NCBI GenBank assembly: GCA_002491565.1
Contig: DKWE01000033.1
Coordinates: 1-41,321, forward strand
Length of the DNA: 41,321 nucleotides
Direction: 5' to 3'
Origin: Lachnospiraceae bacterium UBA7160
GTDB lineage: Bacteria > Bacillota > Clostridia > Lachnospirales > Lachnospiraceae
Under the pieces are notes generated by a model. The model did no database searches. It was not told where the DNA came from and saw only the letters and a program-made list of their open reading frames with translations. Position numbers and translations under genes: made by a program. This document shows, piece after piece, positions 1-7,650 of this stretch; positions within the stretch are counted from its first letter, which is position 1; each line of letters begins with the position of its first letter.

Positions 1-22
1 TGACAGTTTATGAGAGCATTAA

Positions 23-160
23 CACCAATATATTCGCCTGGATACTGCATTAGATGAAAAGGCAGTGGGGAAAATCTACTTGAACGCAGGTTTCGAAATC
101 GTGGATATTATCGACTATCCAAACGGAAGATCGATGGCTTTGTATGAATTAGAGGTATAG
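23..160 (+). pseudogene. GNAT acetyltransferase C-terminal remnant
   Basis: The frame ending at the TAG at 158-160 encodes a typical GNAT acetyltransferase C-terminus, including KIYLNAGF, the alpha-4 region that follows the acetyl-CoA loop. In the same frame there are stops at 11-13 and 20-22, so the protein cannot continue upstream without a frameshift. Another frame upstream reads plausibly as coding but also stops near position 51. I infer a decayed or frameshifted gene end. Base composition is AT-rich like the next gene and unlike the rest of the window. Confidence 0.5.
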
Positions 161-386
161 CACATATGGAAATTTCGGAAAAATGGGAGTACTATCATCG
201 GATTTTGTTGGATATCAGGTCTCAATGTTTTAGAGTAAATGGGATTTGATTGGAGAATTGGTTGCGGAAAGGTGTTATGAAACAGGAAATAGTGAAATTA
301 TGGAGTCCGATATAAATCGGAATAGCAGAGGTGAAAATTTGAAAACTGGTTTAACTCTTACACGCGCAAAGGCTTCAGATTTGCAG

Positions 387-923
387 ATGTATCTATATTT
401 TGAAACAGAGAGATTAGTCGTTCGTCAGTACAAGCTGAATGATATTGATGGATTGATTCTGATTATGTCAGATAGTAGAGTTCATACATATACAAAGGAT
501 AGAAATAATCCCTGGGATAAACAGCGAACGGAAGCATACATCAAATATATGATGGATAAGGATTTTAGAACATTGGATTGTTTTCACGGGGCAGTAATAG
601 AGAAAAAAACAAGTCAACTGATTGGATTATGTGGATTAAACCCTTATAAAACGGACGAGCCAGAAATTGAATTTAAGTTGGGAGTACCTTATTGGGGCAA
701 GGGTTACGCAACGGAGCTTGGAAGGAAAATGATTAAGGAGGCATTTGCCTCTACTGCTATCAAGGGAATTTACGGGATGGCACAACCGGAAAATATAGCA
801 TCCAGAAAAGTACTAGAGAAGATAGGGATGAAATATGTAGGCAATCAGATATTCAGAAATCATGAGGATTCTTTTTATTACATAGCTAATTCAGATGGGC
901 AAAATGTCAGGAAAGAAATCTGA
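387..923 (+). CDS. GNAT family N-acetyltransferase (RimJ/RimL-like)
   Basis: Acetyl-CoA-dependent N-acetyltransferase of the RimJ/RimL type; the substrate cannot be read from sequence. The protein opens with the family's FETERLVVRQ strand and carries the acetyl-CoA-binding segment YWGKGYATELGRKMIKEAF, followed by the ENIASRKVLEKIGM block. From the ATG at 387 it is about 178 residues, the usual family size. The frame is open back to a TTG at 246, with another ATG at 300, but those extra residues do not look like GNAT and none of the three starts has a good ribosome site, so the start is uncertain. It lies just after a broken GNAT gene in the same AT-rich segment, which suggests a cassette acquired by transfer. 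Its codon use differs from everything downstream. Confidence 0.8.
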   Translation: MYLYFETERLVVRQYKLNDIDGLILIMSDSRVHTYTKDRNNPWDKQRTEAYIKYMMDKDFRTLDCFHGAVIEKKTSQLIGLCGLNPYKTDEPEIEFKLGVPYWGKGYATELGRKMIKEAFASTAIKGIYGMAQPENIASRKVLEKIGMKYVGNQIFRNHEDSFYYIANSDGQNVRKEI

Positions 924-975
924 TTATGCAAAAAGGCTACACGCAGACAGATAAAGTCTCTCTGAAATTTTCTGG

Positions 976-1082
976 TACAGGTGAAGCCATAAGAGTTGGG
1001 TAGGCACTTCGGTGCAAATCGGACTGCATAAAGCTGAAATGCAAAATTGTATCCCCCCGGGGAGCTTGTCGGATGAAGGATT
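976..1082 (+). promoter_or_regulatory. Leader with partial cobalamin-riboswitch-like core
   Basis: The leader of the importer's binding-protein gene contains, in order, AGGTG (979-983), a GGG (998-1000), a UUCG-capped hairpin, GGTGCAAATC (1011-1020), a CTG, and GTCGGATGAAGG (1069-1080). The order and spacing recall the conserved core of cobalamin riboswitches. Against this, the closing ACCTG partner of AGGTG is not found, and the CCCGC and B12-box strings are poor matches. It may be a degenerate or variant aptamer, or chance. A cobalamin or cobalt link would fit an Opp/Nik-type transporter downstream. Confidence 0.3.
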
Positions 1083-1130
1083 CTTTGATAGACTTAGGCA
1101 GAACATGTTTGAATGCGCAAAGTAATGGAC

Positions 1131-1172
1131 GGTACAACATTTCGCGGCCGGATTTTTAACGGATGTTGTACT
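1131..1172 (+). promoter_or_regulatory. Strong hairpin in the importer leader
   Basis: GGTACAACAT (1131-1140) pairs with ATGTTGTACT (1163-1172), ten pairs including one G-U. An inner CCG/CGG pair encloses a T-rich loop. A pyrimidine-rich stretch ending TTTGATTTTT (1210-1220) follows about 40 bases later. It could be an expression-platform hairpin for the leader upstream. It is not a canonical terminator because no U-run follows it directly. Confidence 0.4.
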
Positions 1173-1272
1173 GGTGCACTGTGTCATTCCTATTCGGTCT
1201 GACTTCTTTGTTTGATTTTTCATGGGTATGAGACAGGATACTGAGGATGGAAAGGATAAGGAGAATATCGAG

Positions 1273-2814
1273 ATGAAAAAGAGAGTAAGATTGGCAGAGC
1301 TCCTTCTGGCGTGTGTGTTGGCTGCTGTTCCGGCGTCCGGCGTATTTGCAGAGGAAAGCAGTGAGACACTGATATACGGCAGTGGGGATTATACCAGGAT
1401 CAATCCGGCGATGGATGAGCACGGGGAGATTAATATTCTGATCTTTAACGGCCTGACGGCGCATGACGGAGAGAACCAGGTGGTTCCGGGTCTGGCTGAA
1501 AGCTGGGAGTTTGATGAGGCGACTTGCACCTATACGTTCCATCTGGTGGAGGATGCAAAGTGGCATGACGGAGAGCCGGTTACGGCTGACGATGTTAAGT
1601 TTACCATTGAGGCGATCATGGATCCGGAGAATGGCTCAGAGAATGCGCCGAACTATGAGGACGTAGAAGAGATCACAGTGGTAGATGAGCACACGGTATC
1701 TTTTCAGCTGACGGCTCCGAATGTGGCGTTCCTGGACTATATGACGATGGCGGTCCTCCCGAAGCATCTTCTGGAGGGTGAGGACATGCAGACATCTGAC
1801 TTTTTCCGCAATCCGGTCGGGACTGGCCCGTACAAGCTTGTCGGCTGGGATGAGGGCCAGGCGATTACCCTGACGAAGAATGAGGATTACTTTCAGGGAG
1901 AGCCGAATATTGACACCATCGTATTTAAGATCGTCCCGGATGACAACGCGAAAGCGCTGCAGCTGAGATCCGGGGAGCTGGATCTGGCGCTGCTGACTCC
2001 GAAGGATGCTGCGACATTTACGGAGGACGAATCGTATACATGTTATGATATGAAGACTTCCGATTACCGTGGAATTCTCTTTAATTTCTGGAATGAATAC
2101 TGGCAGAAGAACAGAGATCTTATTCCGGCGGTGTGCTACGGAATTGACCGGGAAGCGATTATCAACGCGGTTCTGCTGGGACAGGGCATGCCGGCATACG
2201 GCCCGCTCCAGAGAAATATTTACAATAATGAGGATGTAGAGCATTACGATTACGACCCGGAGAAGGCAAAGGCAGTTCTGGAAGAGGCTGGCTGCGAGAT
2301 GGGCGAGGACGGCTTTTATTACCGGGATGGGGAAAAGGTCGGCTTTGTGATCAGCGTCGGCGCGGGCGATCAGGTCCGGATAGACATCGCACAGATTGCG
2401 GCTCAGGAGCTGCAGGAGATCGGCATGGATGTGACCGTCGAGATCCCGGCTCAGGTGGACTGGGGCGGACAGATGGCATACCTGATCGGATGGGGAAGCC
2501 CCTTTGATGCGGATGACCATACCTACAAGGTATTCGGCACCGACAAGGGCGCGAACTACTCCGGCTATTCCAATGAGCTGGTTGACCAGTATCTGACAGA
2601 GGCCCGCGAGTCGGATGACCCGGAGGTACGTGCGGAAGCGTATGACAATTTCCAGGTGGAGCTGGCAAAGGATCCTGCATATGCATTTATCTGCTACATC
2701 GACGCAAACTATGTAGCAGATGCGGCGATTCAGGGAATTGCTCCGGATACGGTTATGGGACACCATGGCGTCGGAATCTTCTGGAATGTGGCAGAGTGGA
2801 CGATAGCTGGGTAG
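1273..2814 (+). CDS. ABC transporter substrate-binding protein, family 5 (Opp/Nik type)
   Basis: Extracytoplasmic solute-binding protein of an oligopeptide/nickel-type ABC importer, about 513 residues. Family-5 hallmarks are visible: the LTAHDGENQVVPGLAESW block, then TYTFHLVEDAKWHDGEPVTADDVKFT, then NPVGTGPYKL. The chosen ATG at 1273 has AAGGAGA eight bases upstream and starts directly with a KKR-plus-hydrophobic signal sequence; an in-frame ATG at 1222 would put a polar extension in front of it. Signal-peptide cleavage looks like VFA-EES (type I). An LLAC is present, but it lies inside the hydrophobic core, so lipid anchoring is uncertain and unusual for a Gram-positive binding protein. First gene of the importer; ATPase and permease genes follow after a 228-base gap holding a foldback element. 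The ligand (peptide, nickel, cobalt or other) cannot be assigned. Confidence 0.92.
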   Translation: MKKRVRLAELLLACVLAAVPASGVFAEESSETLIYGSGDYTRINPAMDEHGEINILIFNGLTAHDGENQVVPGLAESWEFDEATCTYTFHLVEDAKWHDGEPVTADDVKFTIEAIMDPENGSENAPNYEDVEEITVVDEHTVSFQLTAPNVAFLDYMTMAVLPKHLLEGEDMQTSDFFRNPVGTGPYKLVGWDEGQAITLTKNEDYFQGEPNIDTIVFKIVPDDNAKALQLRSGELDLALLTPKDAATFTEDESYTCYDMKTSDYRGILFNFWNEYWQKNRDLIPAVCYGIDREAIINAVLLGQGMPAYGPLQRNIYNNEDVEHYDYDPEKAKAVLEEAGCEMGEDGFYYRDGEKVGFVISVGAGDQVRIDIAQIAAQELQEIGMDVTVEIPAQVDWGGQMAYLIGWGSPFDADDHTYKVFGTDKGANYSGYSNELVDQYLTEARESDDPEVRAEAYDNFQVELAKDPAYAFICYIDANYVADAAIQGIAPDTVMGHHGVGIFWNVAEWTIAG

Positions 2815-2859
2815 CGGGCAGAGCGTTTCATCGTGTTAATATCGCTAGCCGCTATTTAG

Positions 2860-2982
2860 AGAAGTACGTCTGGATGTCTGCAAGCTCGTAAAGTGAGTCT
2901 TTACAAGTCCTTAGGAGGCATTCTGGACCCTTAGAACTTGTAGACGAACGGTAAGAGGTTGCAGACATTCAGATGTACTTCT
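2860..2982 (+). ncRNA. Element X, copy 1: 123-base foldback, candidate structured RNA
   Basis: The outer arms, 2860-2883 and 2959-2982, pair over 24 bases with only two G-U wobbles and no mismatch. Inside are a second hairpin (GTAAAG 2888-2893 with CTTTAC 2899-2904), GTCC 2907-2910 with GGAC 2925-2928, and CTTA 2930-2933 with TAAG 2952-2955. The 29-base segment 2929-2957 recurs at 41293-41321 with two differences. The G-U pairs favour an RNA fold over a DNA inverted repeat. The element separates the binding-protein gene from the rest of its operon. I do not recognise it as any known family; strand is assumed from the operon. Confidence 0.55.
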
Positions 2983-3042
2983 CGTCCTGGTATTTGAACA
3001 GTAACGTTTATACTCAGATAAGGACAGATTGCGAGGTCTGAA

Positions 3043-5055
3043 ATGGAGAATCTTTTAGAGGTAAAACATCTGTCGGTCAGCTTTGACAGCCCGGCAGGCG
3101 AGGTGCAGGCGGTCCGGAATGTCTCGTTTTCGCTGAAACGGGGAGAGGTGCTGGCGATCGTGGGAGAATCCGGGTGCGGAAAGAGCGTACTGTGCAAAAG
3201 CATCATGAAGCTTCTCCCGGCAAGCGCAAGAATAAAGTCCGGGAGCATTTCGATTGCCGGAACGGATATCACGAACTACAGAGAGCGGGATATGCAGAAG
3301 CTTCGGGGCAAGGTTTTCTCTATGATTTTTCAGGATCCGATGACCTCTCTGAATCCCACGATCAAGGTCGGGCAGCAGATTGCGGAGGCAGTTCTGGTGC
3401 ACGACAAAAAGAAGACAAGAGAGCAGGTCTATCAGAGGGTGATCGAGCTGATGGAGCTGGTCGGAATCGAACATCCAAAGGAGCGGTATCAGCTTTATCC
3501 GTATAACTTTTCGGGCGGTATGCGGCAGAGAAGTGTGATGGCGATTGCGCTGGCGTCGAATCCGGATATTCTGTTTGCAGATGAGCCGACGACGGCGCTC
3601 GATGTGACGATTCAGGCGCAGATTCTGGACCTTCTGAGGGAGGTGCAGCAAAAGCTGGGGACGGCAGCGATTCTGGTATCCCATGATCTCGGGGTAGTGG
3701 CAAGGGCGGCTGACCGCGTGGCAGTGATGTACGCAGGGAAGATCGTGGAGATCGGAACGGCGGAAGAGGTCTATTATGATCCGAGGCATCCCTATACGTG
3801 GGGGCTGATGCGCTCCCTGCCTGCACTTTCGAAGGGAAAGAACAGCCTCTATACAATCCCCGGGATGCCGCCTACGCTGGTAGATCCGCCGAAAGGGGAC
3901 GCATATGCCTGCCGGAATGAATATGCGCTCGGAATCGATTACGAAGAAATGCCGCCCATGTTCCAGATCACAGATACCCACTATGCGGCCACCTGGCTCC
4001 TGGATGAACGGGCGCCGAAGATCATAGCGCCTGTTGGAAGGAAGAGCCTGGGAGGGCGTAAAACAGGTTCACTGACTACGGAAAAAGCATCGGGGAACGA
4101 AGAACAAAACGCATTCCCACGGCAGAAGGAAAACATATTAAGCAGAGAAGTTCTGATTGATGTGAGAAATCTGACGCATCAGTTTCATCTGACTAAAAAG
4201 GCAGTCATCCGTGCGGTGGATGGCGTTTCCTTTCAGATTTATAAAGGGGAAATCTTCGGCCTAGTAGGGGAATCGGGCTCCGGGAAATCGACGGTGGCAA
4301 GATGCCTGATGAATATTTATCAGCCGTCTGCGGGGGAAGTGCTGTACCGCGGGATTCCGATCTGTGAGAAAAAAGCGTTTCGGGCGAACAGAAACATGCT
4401 CCAGATGAGACGCCAGATGATCTTTCAGGATTCTGCCTCCAGCCTGAATCAGAGAATGAAAGCCGCGGATATCATTGCGGAACCGATGAAAATTCATCAT
4501 ATGACTCCGCCGAGAGGCAGCTGCCGCGCGGAAGCGAAATTTCAAATGAAATATGTAGGTCTGGATGAAAGCTTCTTGGACCGTTACCCGCCGGAGCTGT
4601 CAGGCGGACAGAGACAGAGACTTTCCATTGCGAGGGCACTCGCGATGGAACCGGAATTTCTGGTGGCGGATGAACCGGTGGCATCGCTCGATGTGTCCAT
4701 ACAGGCGCAGGTCATCAATCTTTTCAAGCATCTGCAGCAGGAGCATGGATTTACATTTTTATTCATAGCGCATGATCTGGCGATGGTGGAATACCTCTGT
4801 GACCGGGTCGGCGTCATGTACCATGGAAGACTGGTCGAGCTTGCGCCCGCAGAGGAATTGTTTTCCAATCCGCTGCACAGCTACACGAAAACGCTGCTTT
4901 CGGCAATCCCGGTGCCGGACCCGGTCCGGGAGCGGGCAAGGAAGCTGCAGGTCTATGAGGAAGACGAGGTTGGAGCCGGTGAGTTTGTGGAGGTTTTGCC
5001 GGGACATTTTGTGTTGAGACCGTACAAAGGGGGAAGTACAGATGAGAAAGCGTAA
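3043..5055 (+). CDS. Fused double ATP-binding protein of Opp/Dpp-type ABC importer
   Basis: Energises the importer encoded around it. One 670-residue polypeptide contains two complete nucleotide-binding domains, like a DppD-DppF fusion. Domain 1 has Walker A GESGCGKS (residues 41-48), signature SGGMRQR and Walker B ILFADEPTTALD, followed by the oligopeptide-type C-terminal extension (DPRHPYTWGLMRSLP). A roughly 50-residue polar linker leads to domain 2, with Walker A GESGSGKS (409-416), signature LSGGQRQR and Walker B FLVADEPVASLD, and a second HSYTKTLLSAIP extension. Start is the ATG at 3043 with GAGG six bases upstream. Its end overlaps the first permease gene by 14 bases, implying translational coupling. 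Both domains keep their catalytic motifs, so it should work as a self-contained ATPase pair. Confidence 0.93.
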   Translation: MENLLEVKHLSVSFDSPAGEVQAVRNVSFSLKRGEVLAIVGESGCGKSVLCKSIMKLLPASARIKSGSISIAGTDITNYRERDMQKLRGKVFSMIFQDPMTSLNPTIKVGQQIAEAVLVHDKKKTREQVYQRVIELMELVGIEHPKERYQLYPYNFSGGMRQRSVMAIALASNPDILFADEPTTALDVTIQAQILDLLREVQQKLGTAAILVSHDLGVVARAADRVAVMYAGKIVEIGTAEEVYYDPRHPYTWGLMRSLPALSKGKNSLYTIPGMPPTLVDPPKGDAYACRNEYALGIDYEEMPPMFQITDTHYAATWLLDERAPKIIAPVGRKSLGGRKTGSLTTEKASGNEEQNAFPRQKENILSREVLIDVRNLTHQFHLTKKAVIRAVDGVSFQIYKGEIFGLVGESGSGKSTVARCLMNIYQPSAGEVLYRGIPICEKKAFRANRNMLQMRRQMIFQDSASSLNQRMKAADIIAEPMKIHHMTPPRGSCRAEAKFQMKYVGLDESFLDRYPPELSGGQRQRLSIARALAMEPEFLVADEPVASLDVSIQAQVINLFKHLQQEHGFTFLFIAHDLAMVEYLCDRVGVMYHGRLVELAPAEELFSNPLHSYTKTLLSAIPVPDPVRERARKLQVYEEDEVGAGEFVEVLPGHFVLRPYKGGSTDEKA

Positions 5056-6049
5056 CCGTGCTCTCTATTATGGAAAAAAGCTCCTCATTTTTCTATTCAG
5101 CGTGCTGGTTTTGTCTGCTGTCGTCTTTTATGTTGCACGGTTGGCGCCGGGAGATCCGCTCGTTTCCTATTACGGGGATCGTACAGAAAAAATGAGCCCC
5201 AAAGAGCGTGAGTGGGCAATGGAAAAGCTTGGATTGGACGAGCCAATTCATGTACAGTATGTGAAGTGGATGCAAAACGCGTTTCACGGGGACTTTGGCA
5301 TTTCTTTTAAATACAAACGGGATGTTGTCGAAGTCATCCGCGGCAGAATCGTAAACACGCTGCTGCTTGGCGGCATTGGGTTTCTGTGTATTTTTGTGGG
5401 TTCGCTGCTGCTTGGCGTTTTCTGCGCATGGCATGAGGACCGGTGGATTGACCGGATTCTGTGTAAGCTTGGGACGGTATCGAGCTGTATCCCGGAATTC
5501 TGGCTGTCGCTTGTGCTGATTCTGATCTTTGCTGTCACGCTGCGGGTTTTGCCGAGCAGCGGGGCTTACTCTACCGGCAGGGCTAATGACATCGGAGACC
5601 GGGTCCGCCATCTGATCCTGCCGCTTGCGATCGTGACGATTGAGCATCTGTGGTATTATGCATACATGATAAGAAATAAGCTCCTGGAGGAAGTGCGGGC
5701 GGACTACGTGCTTCTGGCAAAAGCAAAAGGCTTGAACAAGCGCCGGATCCTTTTCTGGCACTGTCTGAGAAATGTGCTGCCCGCGTATCTCAGCATTATG
5801 GCGATTGCTGTGCCGCATGTTCTTGGCGGTACGTTTGTGGTGGAGACCGTGTTTTCCTATCCGGGAATCGGCGCGCTGTCGTATGAGAGCGCCCGCTATC
5901 ATGACTATAATCTTCTGATGCTGCTGTGCATGATGTCCGGCATTCTCGTCATATTCTGCAACATGCTGAGCCAGATCATCAACGAGCATATCGACCCGCG
6001 CATCAAGGCCAGTGAAGTGGCGGAGACATCGGAGGTGACTGCTGCATGA
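5042..6049 (+). CDS. ABC transporter permease, DppB/OppB/NikB type
   Basis: First membrane subunit of the importer, 335 residues. An N-terminal transmembrane segment (LLIFLFSVLVLSAVVFYVA) is followed by the family's APGDPL motif, a short extracytoplasmic region, and five further hydrophobic segments. The EAA-like ATPase-contact loop is seen around ADYVLLAKAKGLNKRRILFW. The ATG lies inside the end of the ATPase gene with GGGGGA upstream, and the TGA overlaps the next ATG as ATGA, so the three genes are translated as a unit. Substrate not inferable. Confidence 0.93.
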   Translation: MRKRNRALYYGKKLLIFLFSVLVLSAVVFYVARLAPGDPLVSYYGDRTEKMSPKEREWAMEKLGLDEPIHVQYVKWMQNAFHGDFGISFKYKRDVVEVIRGRIVNTLLLGGIGFLCIFVGSLLLGVFCAWHEDRWIDRILCKLGTVSSCIPEFWLSLVLILIFAVTLRVLPSSGAYSTGRANDIGDRVRHLILPLAIVTIEHLWYYAYMIRNKLLEEVRADYVLLAKAKGLNKRRILFWHCLRNVLPAYLSIMAIAVPHVLGGTFVVETVFSYPGIGALSYESARYHDYNLLMLLCMMSGILVIFCNMLSQIINEHIDPRIKASEVAETSEVTAA

Positions 6050-7056
6050 AAGGAATAACTGGCAGAGATACCGAAAGATCTTGTACAACGGGAGCAGCAG
6101 ATACAAACACGGACAGTAATGGTTGCGCGGAGGTAATATCTGATAGAAACGATGGAAGAGTTTATGGCACAACAGACAGATTGTTTCAAATCGCAGGACA
6201 GCGCGCAGCAGAGGAAAAAACGAGTCTGGTGAAGAAGAAATGGTATCAGGGGAAGCCAATCCTTTCCATTGGAATTCTTTCCGTCATTCTTCTGGGCTGC
6301 CTGTTTGCGGAGGTGCTGATGACGAAAGATCCCACGTATATGGACCTGATCAATTACAACAAAGCCCCGGATGGAGAGTTCCTGTTTGGCACTGATACGA
6401 TGGGTCGGGATATCTTTTCCATGATCTGGTATGGAGGAAGGATTTCTCTTCTGATCGGCGCCCTGTCAACGGCCATCTCCACCTTGGTTGCCGTAGTAGT
6501 CGGAGCGTTCAGCGGAGCGGCGCCTGAGTGGCTGGATAATCTGATCATGCGCTTTACCGAGATTTTTCTGAGCATTCCTTCGCTGCTGCTGGTGATCCTG
6601 CTGCAGGCGATTATGGGAAAAGCGAATGTCCTCAGTCTGTCGGTTGTGCTTGGACTTACCAGCTGGACCAGCATTGCAAAGGTGGTGCGCACGGAGGTTC
6701 GTCAGATCCGGAACAGCGAGTTCGTGATTGCCGCAAGGTGCATGGGAGGGGGATTTTTCCATATTCTCTGGAAGCATTTTGCGCCCAACTTTCTGTCTTC
6801 CATTCTGTTTATGGTGATCATGAATGTTCGAAGTGCGATTATTTCGGAATCTACCTTGAGCTTTATGGGGATCGGACTTCCGCTCGAGGTCATTTCGTGG
6901 GGGAGCATGCTGTCGCTTTCCGAAAAGGCGCTGATGACAAGCTCGTGGTGGATGATACTGATTCCGGGCGTGTTTCTTGTGACGACGCTGCTGTGCCTGA
7001 CGAATATCGGAAATTACCTGAGGAAGAGTGGAAACCGGCGAGAAAGGAACCTGTAG
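6046..7056 (+). CDS. ABC transporter permease, DppC/OppC/NikC type
   Basis: Second membrane subunit of the importer, 336 residues. The first ~65 residues are polar and poorly conserved in appearance, followed by the OppC N-terminal transmembrane segment (ILSVILLGCLFAEVL), the FGTDTMGRDIFSMIWYGGRISL signature region, and the membrane domain with an EAA-type loop near SEFVIAARCMGGGFFHILWKH. The ATG at 6046 overlaps the preceding stop by the ATGA arrangement. The long cytoplasmic N-terminus is unusual, and part of it could be dispensable; a downstream start is possible but none has a better ribosome site. A terminator follows at 7095. Confidence 0.92.
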   Translation: MKGITGRDTERSCTTGAADTNTDSNGCAEVISDRNDGRVYGTTDRLFQIAGQRAAEEKTSLVKKKWYQGKPILSIGILSVILLGCLFAEVLMTKDPTYMDLINYNKAPDGEFLFGTDTMGRDIFSMIWYGGRISLLIGALSTAISTLVAVVVGAFSGAAPEWLDNLIMRFTEIFLSIPSLLLVILLQAIMGKANVLSLSVVLGLTSWTSIAKVVRTEVRQIRNSEFVIAARCMGGGFFHILWKHFAPNFLSSILFMVIMNVRSAIISESTLSFMGIGLPLEVISWGSMLSLSEKALMTSSWWMILIPGVFLVTTLLCLTNIGNYLRKSGNRRERNL

Positions 7057-7094
7057 CTAAGATTTTGCAGAATACTTAAAATCTTCACAGAAAG

Positions 7095-7137
7095 GCGAAG
7101 TACAAGAGGCAGGATGCCAATTGGAGTTCGCTTTTTT
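7095..7137 (+). terminator. Rho-independent terminator of the importer operon
   Basis: GCGAA (7095-7099) pairs with TTCGC (7127-7131), with inner CAA/TTG and GGC/GCC pairs forming a long interrupted stem, followed directly by six Ts (7132-7137). It lies 38 bases after the second permease stop and before the next promoter. Confidence 0.8.
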
Positions 7138-7161
7138 GAGTTTATTTATCCATATTTTCAC

Positions 7162-7190
7162 TTGCACCGATGATTCGCCGGTGCTATAAT
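7162..7190 (+). promoter_or_regulatory. Promoter of the PII-like/antiporter pair, with spacer palindrome
   Basis: The -35 TTGCAC (7162-7167) and a perfect -10 TATAAT (7185-7190) are separated by 17 bases. GCACCG (7164-7169) and CGGTGC (7179-7184) form a perfect inverted repeat filling the gap between the boxes. This is a natural place for a repressor or a redox or ion-responsive regulator to bind, which is inference. Confidence 0.75.
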
Positions 7191-7305
7191 AGCGCAGGAT
7201 TTAATGTGAAAGCAGAATTGCAGCGTCAGGAAAGCAATTCACGTGCTTTATGCATAGAGATGCCTGCGCAGCAGGTATGAAAGCATCGTAAGAGGAGGAA
7301 TGAAA

Positions 7306-7650
7306 ATGCAGCTGCTGATTCTCATATTGAAAAAAGTAAACCTGGTCGATGAACTGATCCGCGAGCTTGCTGAGCATGGAGTGCACGGCGGCACGATTAT
7401 TGACAGCACTGGAATGGCAAATGTTCTGGGAAATCTGGATGATCTGCCCATGTTCGGTATGCTTCGCAAGATTATTAACCAGGAGAATGGAACGAAAGAA
7501 AGCTGTAAGACAATGCTGTTCCTTTTGAAGGACAGTGAGGTGGAAAACGCACGCCGGATTATCCGCAGCGTGATCGGCGACCTGAGCCGCCCGAACACAG
7601 CAGTCATGTTTTCTGTGCCAGTCACCTCCGTAGAAGGGCTCGGTGAGTGA
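7306..7650 (+). CDS. Small PII-like regulatory protein
   Basis: A 114-residue protein starting MQLLILILKKV, with the beta-alpha-beta layout and length of PII (GlnB)-like trimeric signalling proteins. The region TGMANVLGNLDDLPMFGML occupies the place of a ligand-binding T-loop but does not match classical GlnB, so this is a PII-like and not a nitrogen PII assignment. The ATG at 7306 is preferred because AGGAGG (7293-7298) is seven bases away; the ATG at 7300 leaves only one. The TGA overlaps the GTG start of the antiporter gene (GTGA), which implies coupled translation and suggests it gates or senses that transporter, as PII-like proteins do for several transporters. Ligand unknown. Confidence 0.65.
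   Translation: MQLLILILKKVNLVDELIRELAEHGVHGGTIIDSTGMANVLGNLDDLPMFGMLRKIINQENGTKESCKTMLFLLKDSEVENARRIIRSVIGDLSRPNTAVMFSVPVTSVEGLGE

Noticed and set aside
166..248. Short frame MEISEKWEYYHRILL in the left AT-rich region
   Set aside because: Only 27 codons, no ribosome site and no recognisable family; not supportable as a gene.
2860..2982. Retron msr-msd or integron attC site
   Set aside because: No reverse transcriptase or integrase gene is near, and the attC core triplets are absent; the long perfect RNA-like stem alone is not enough.
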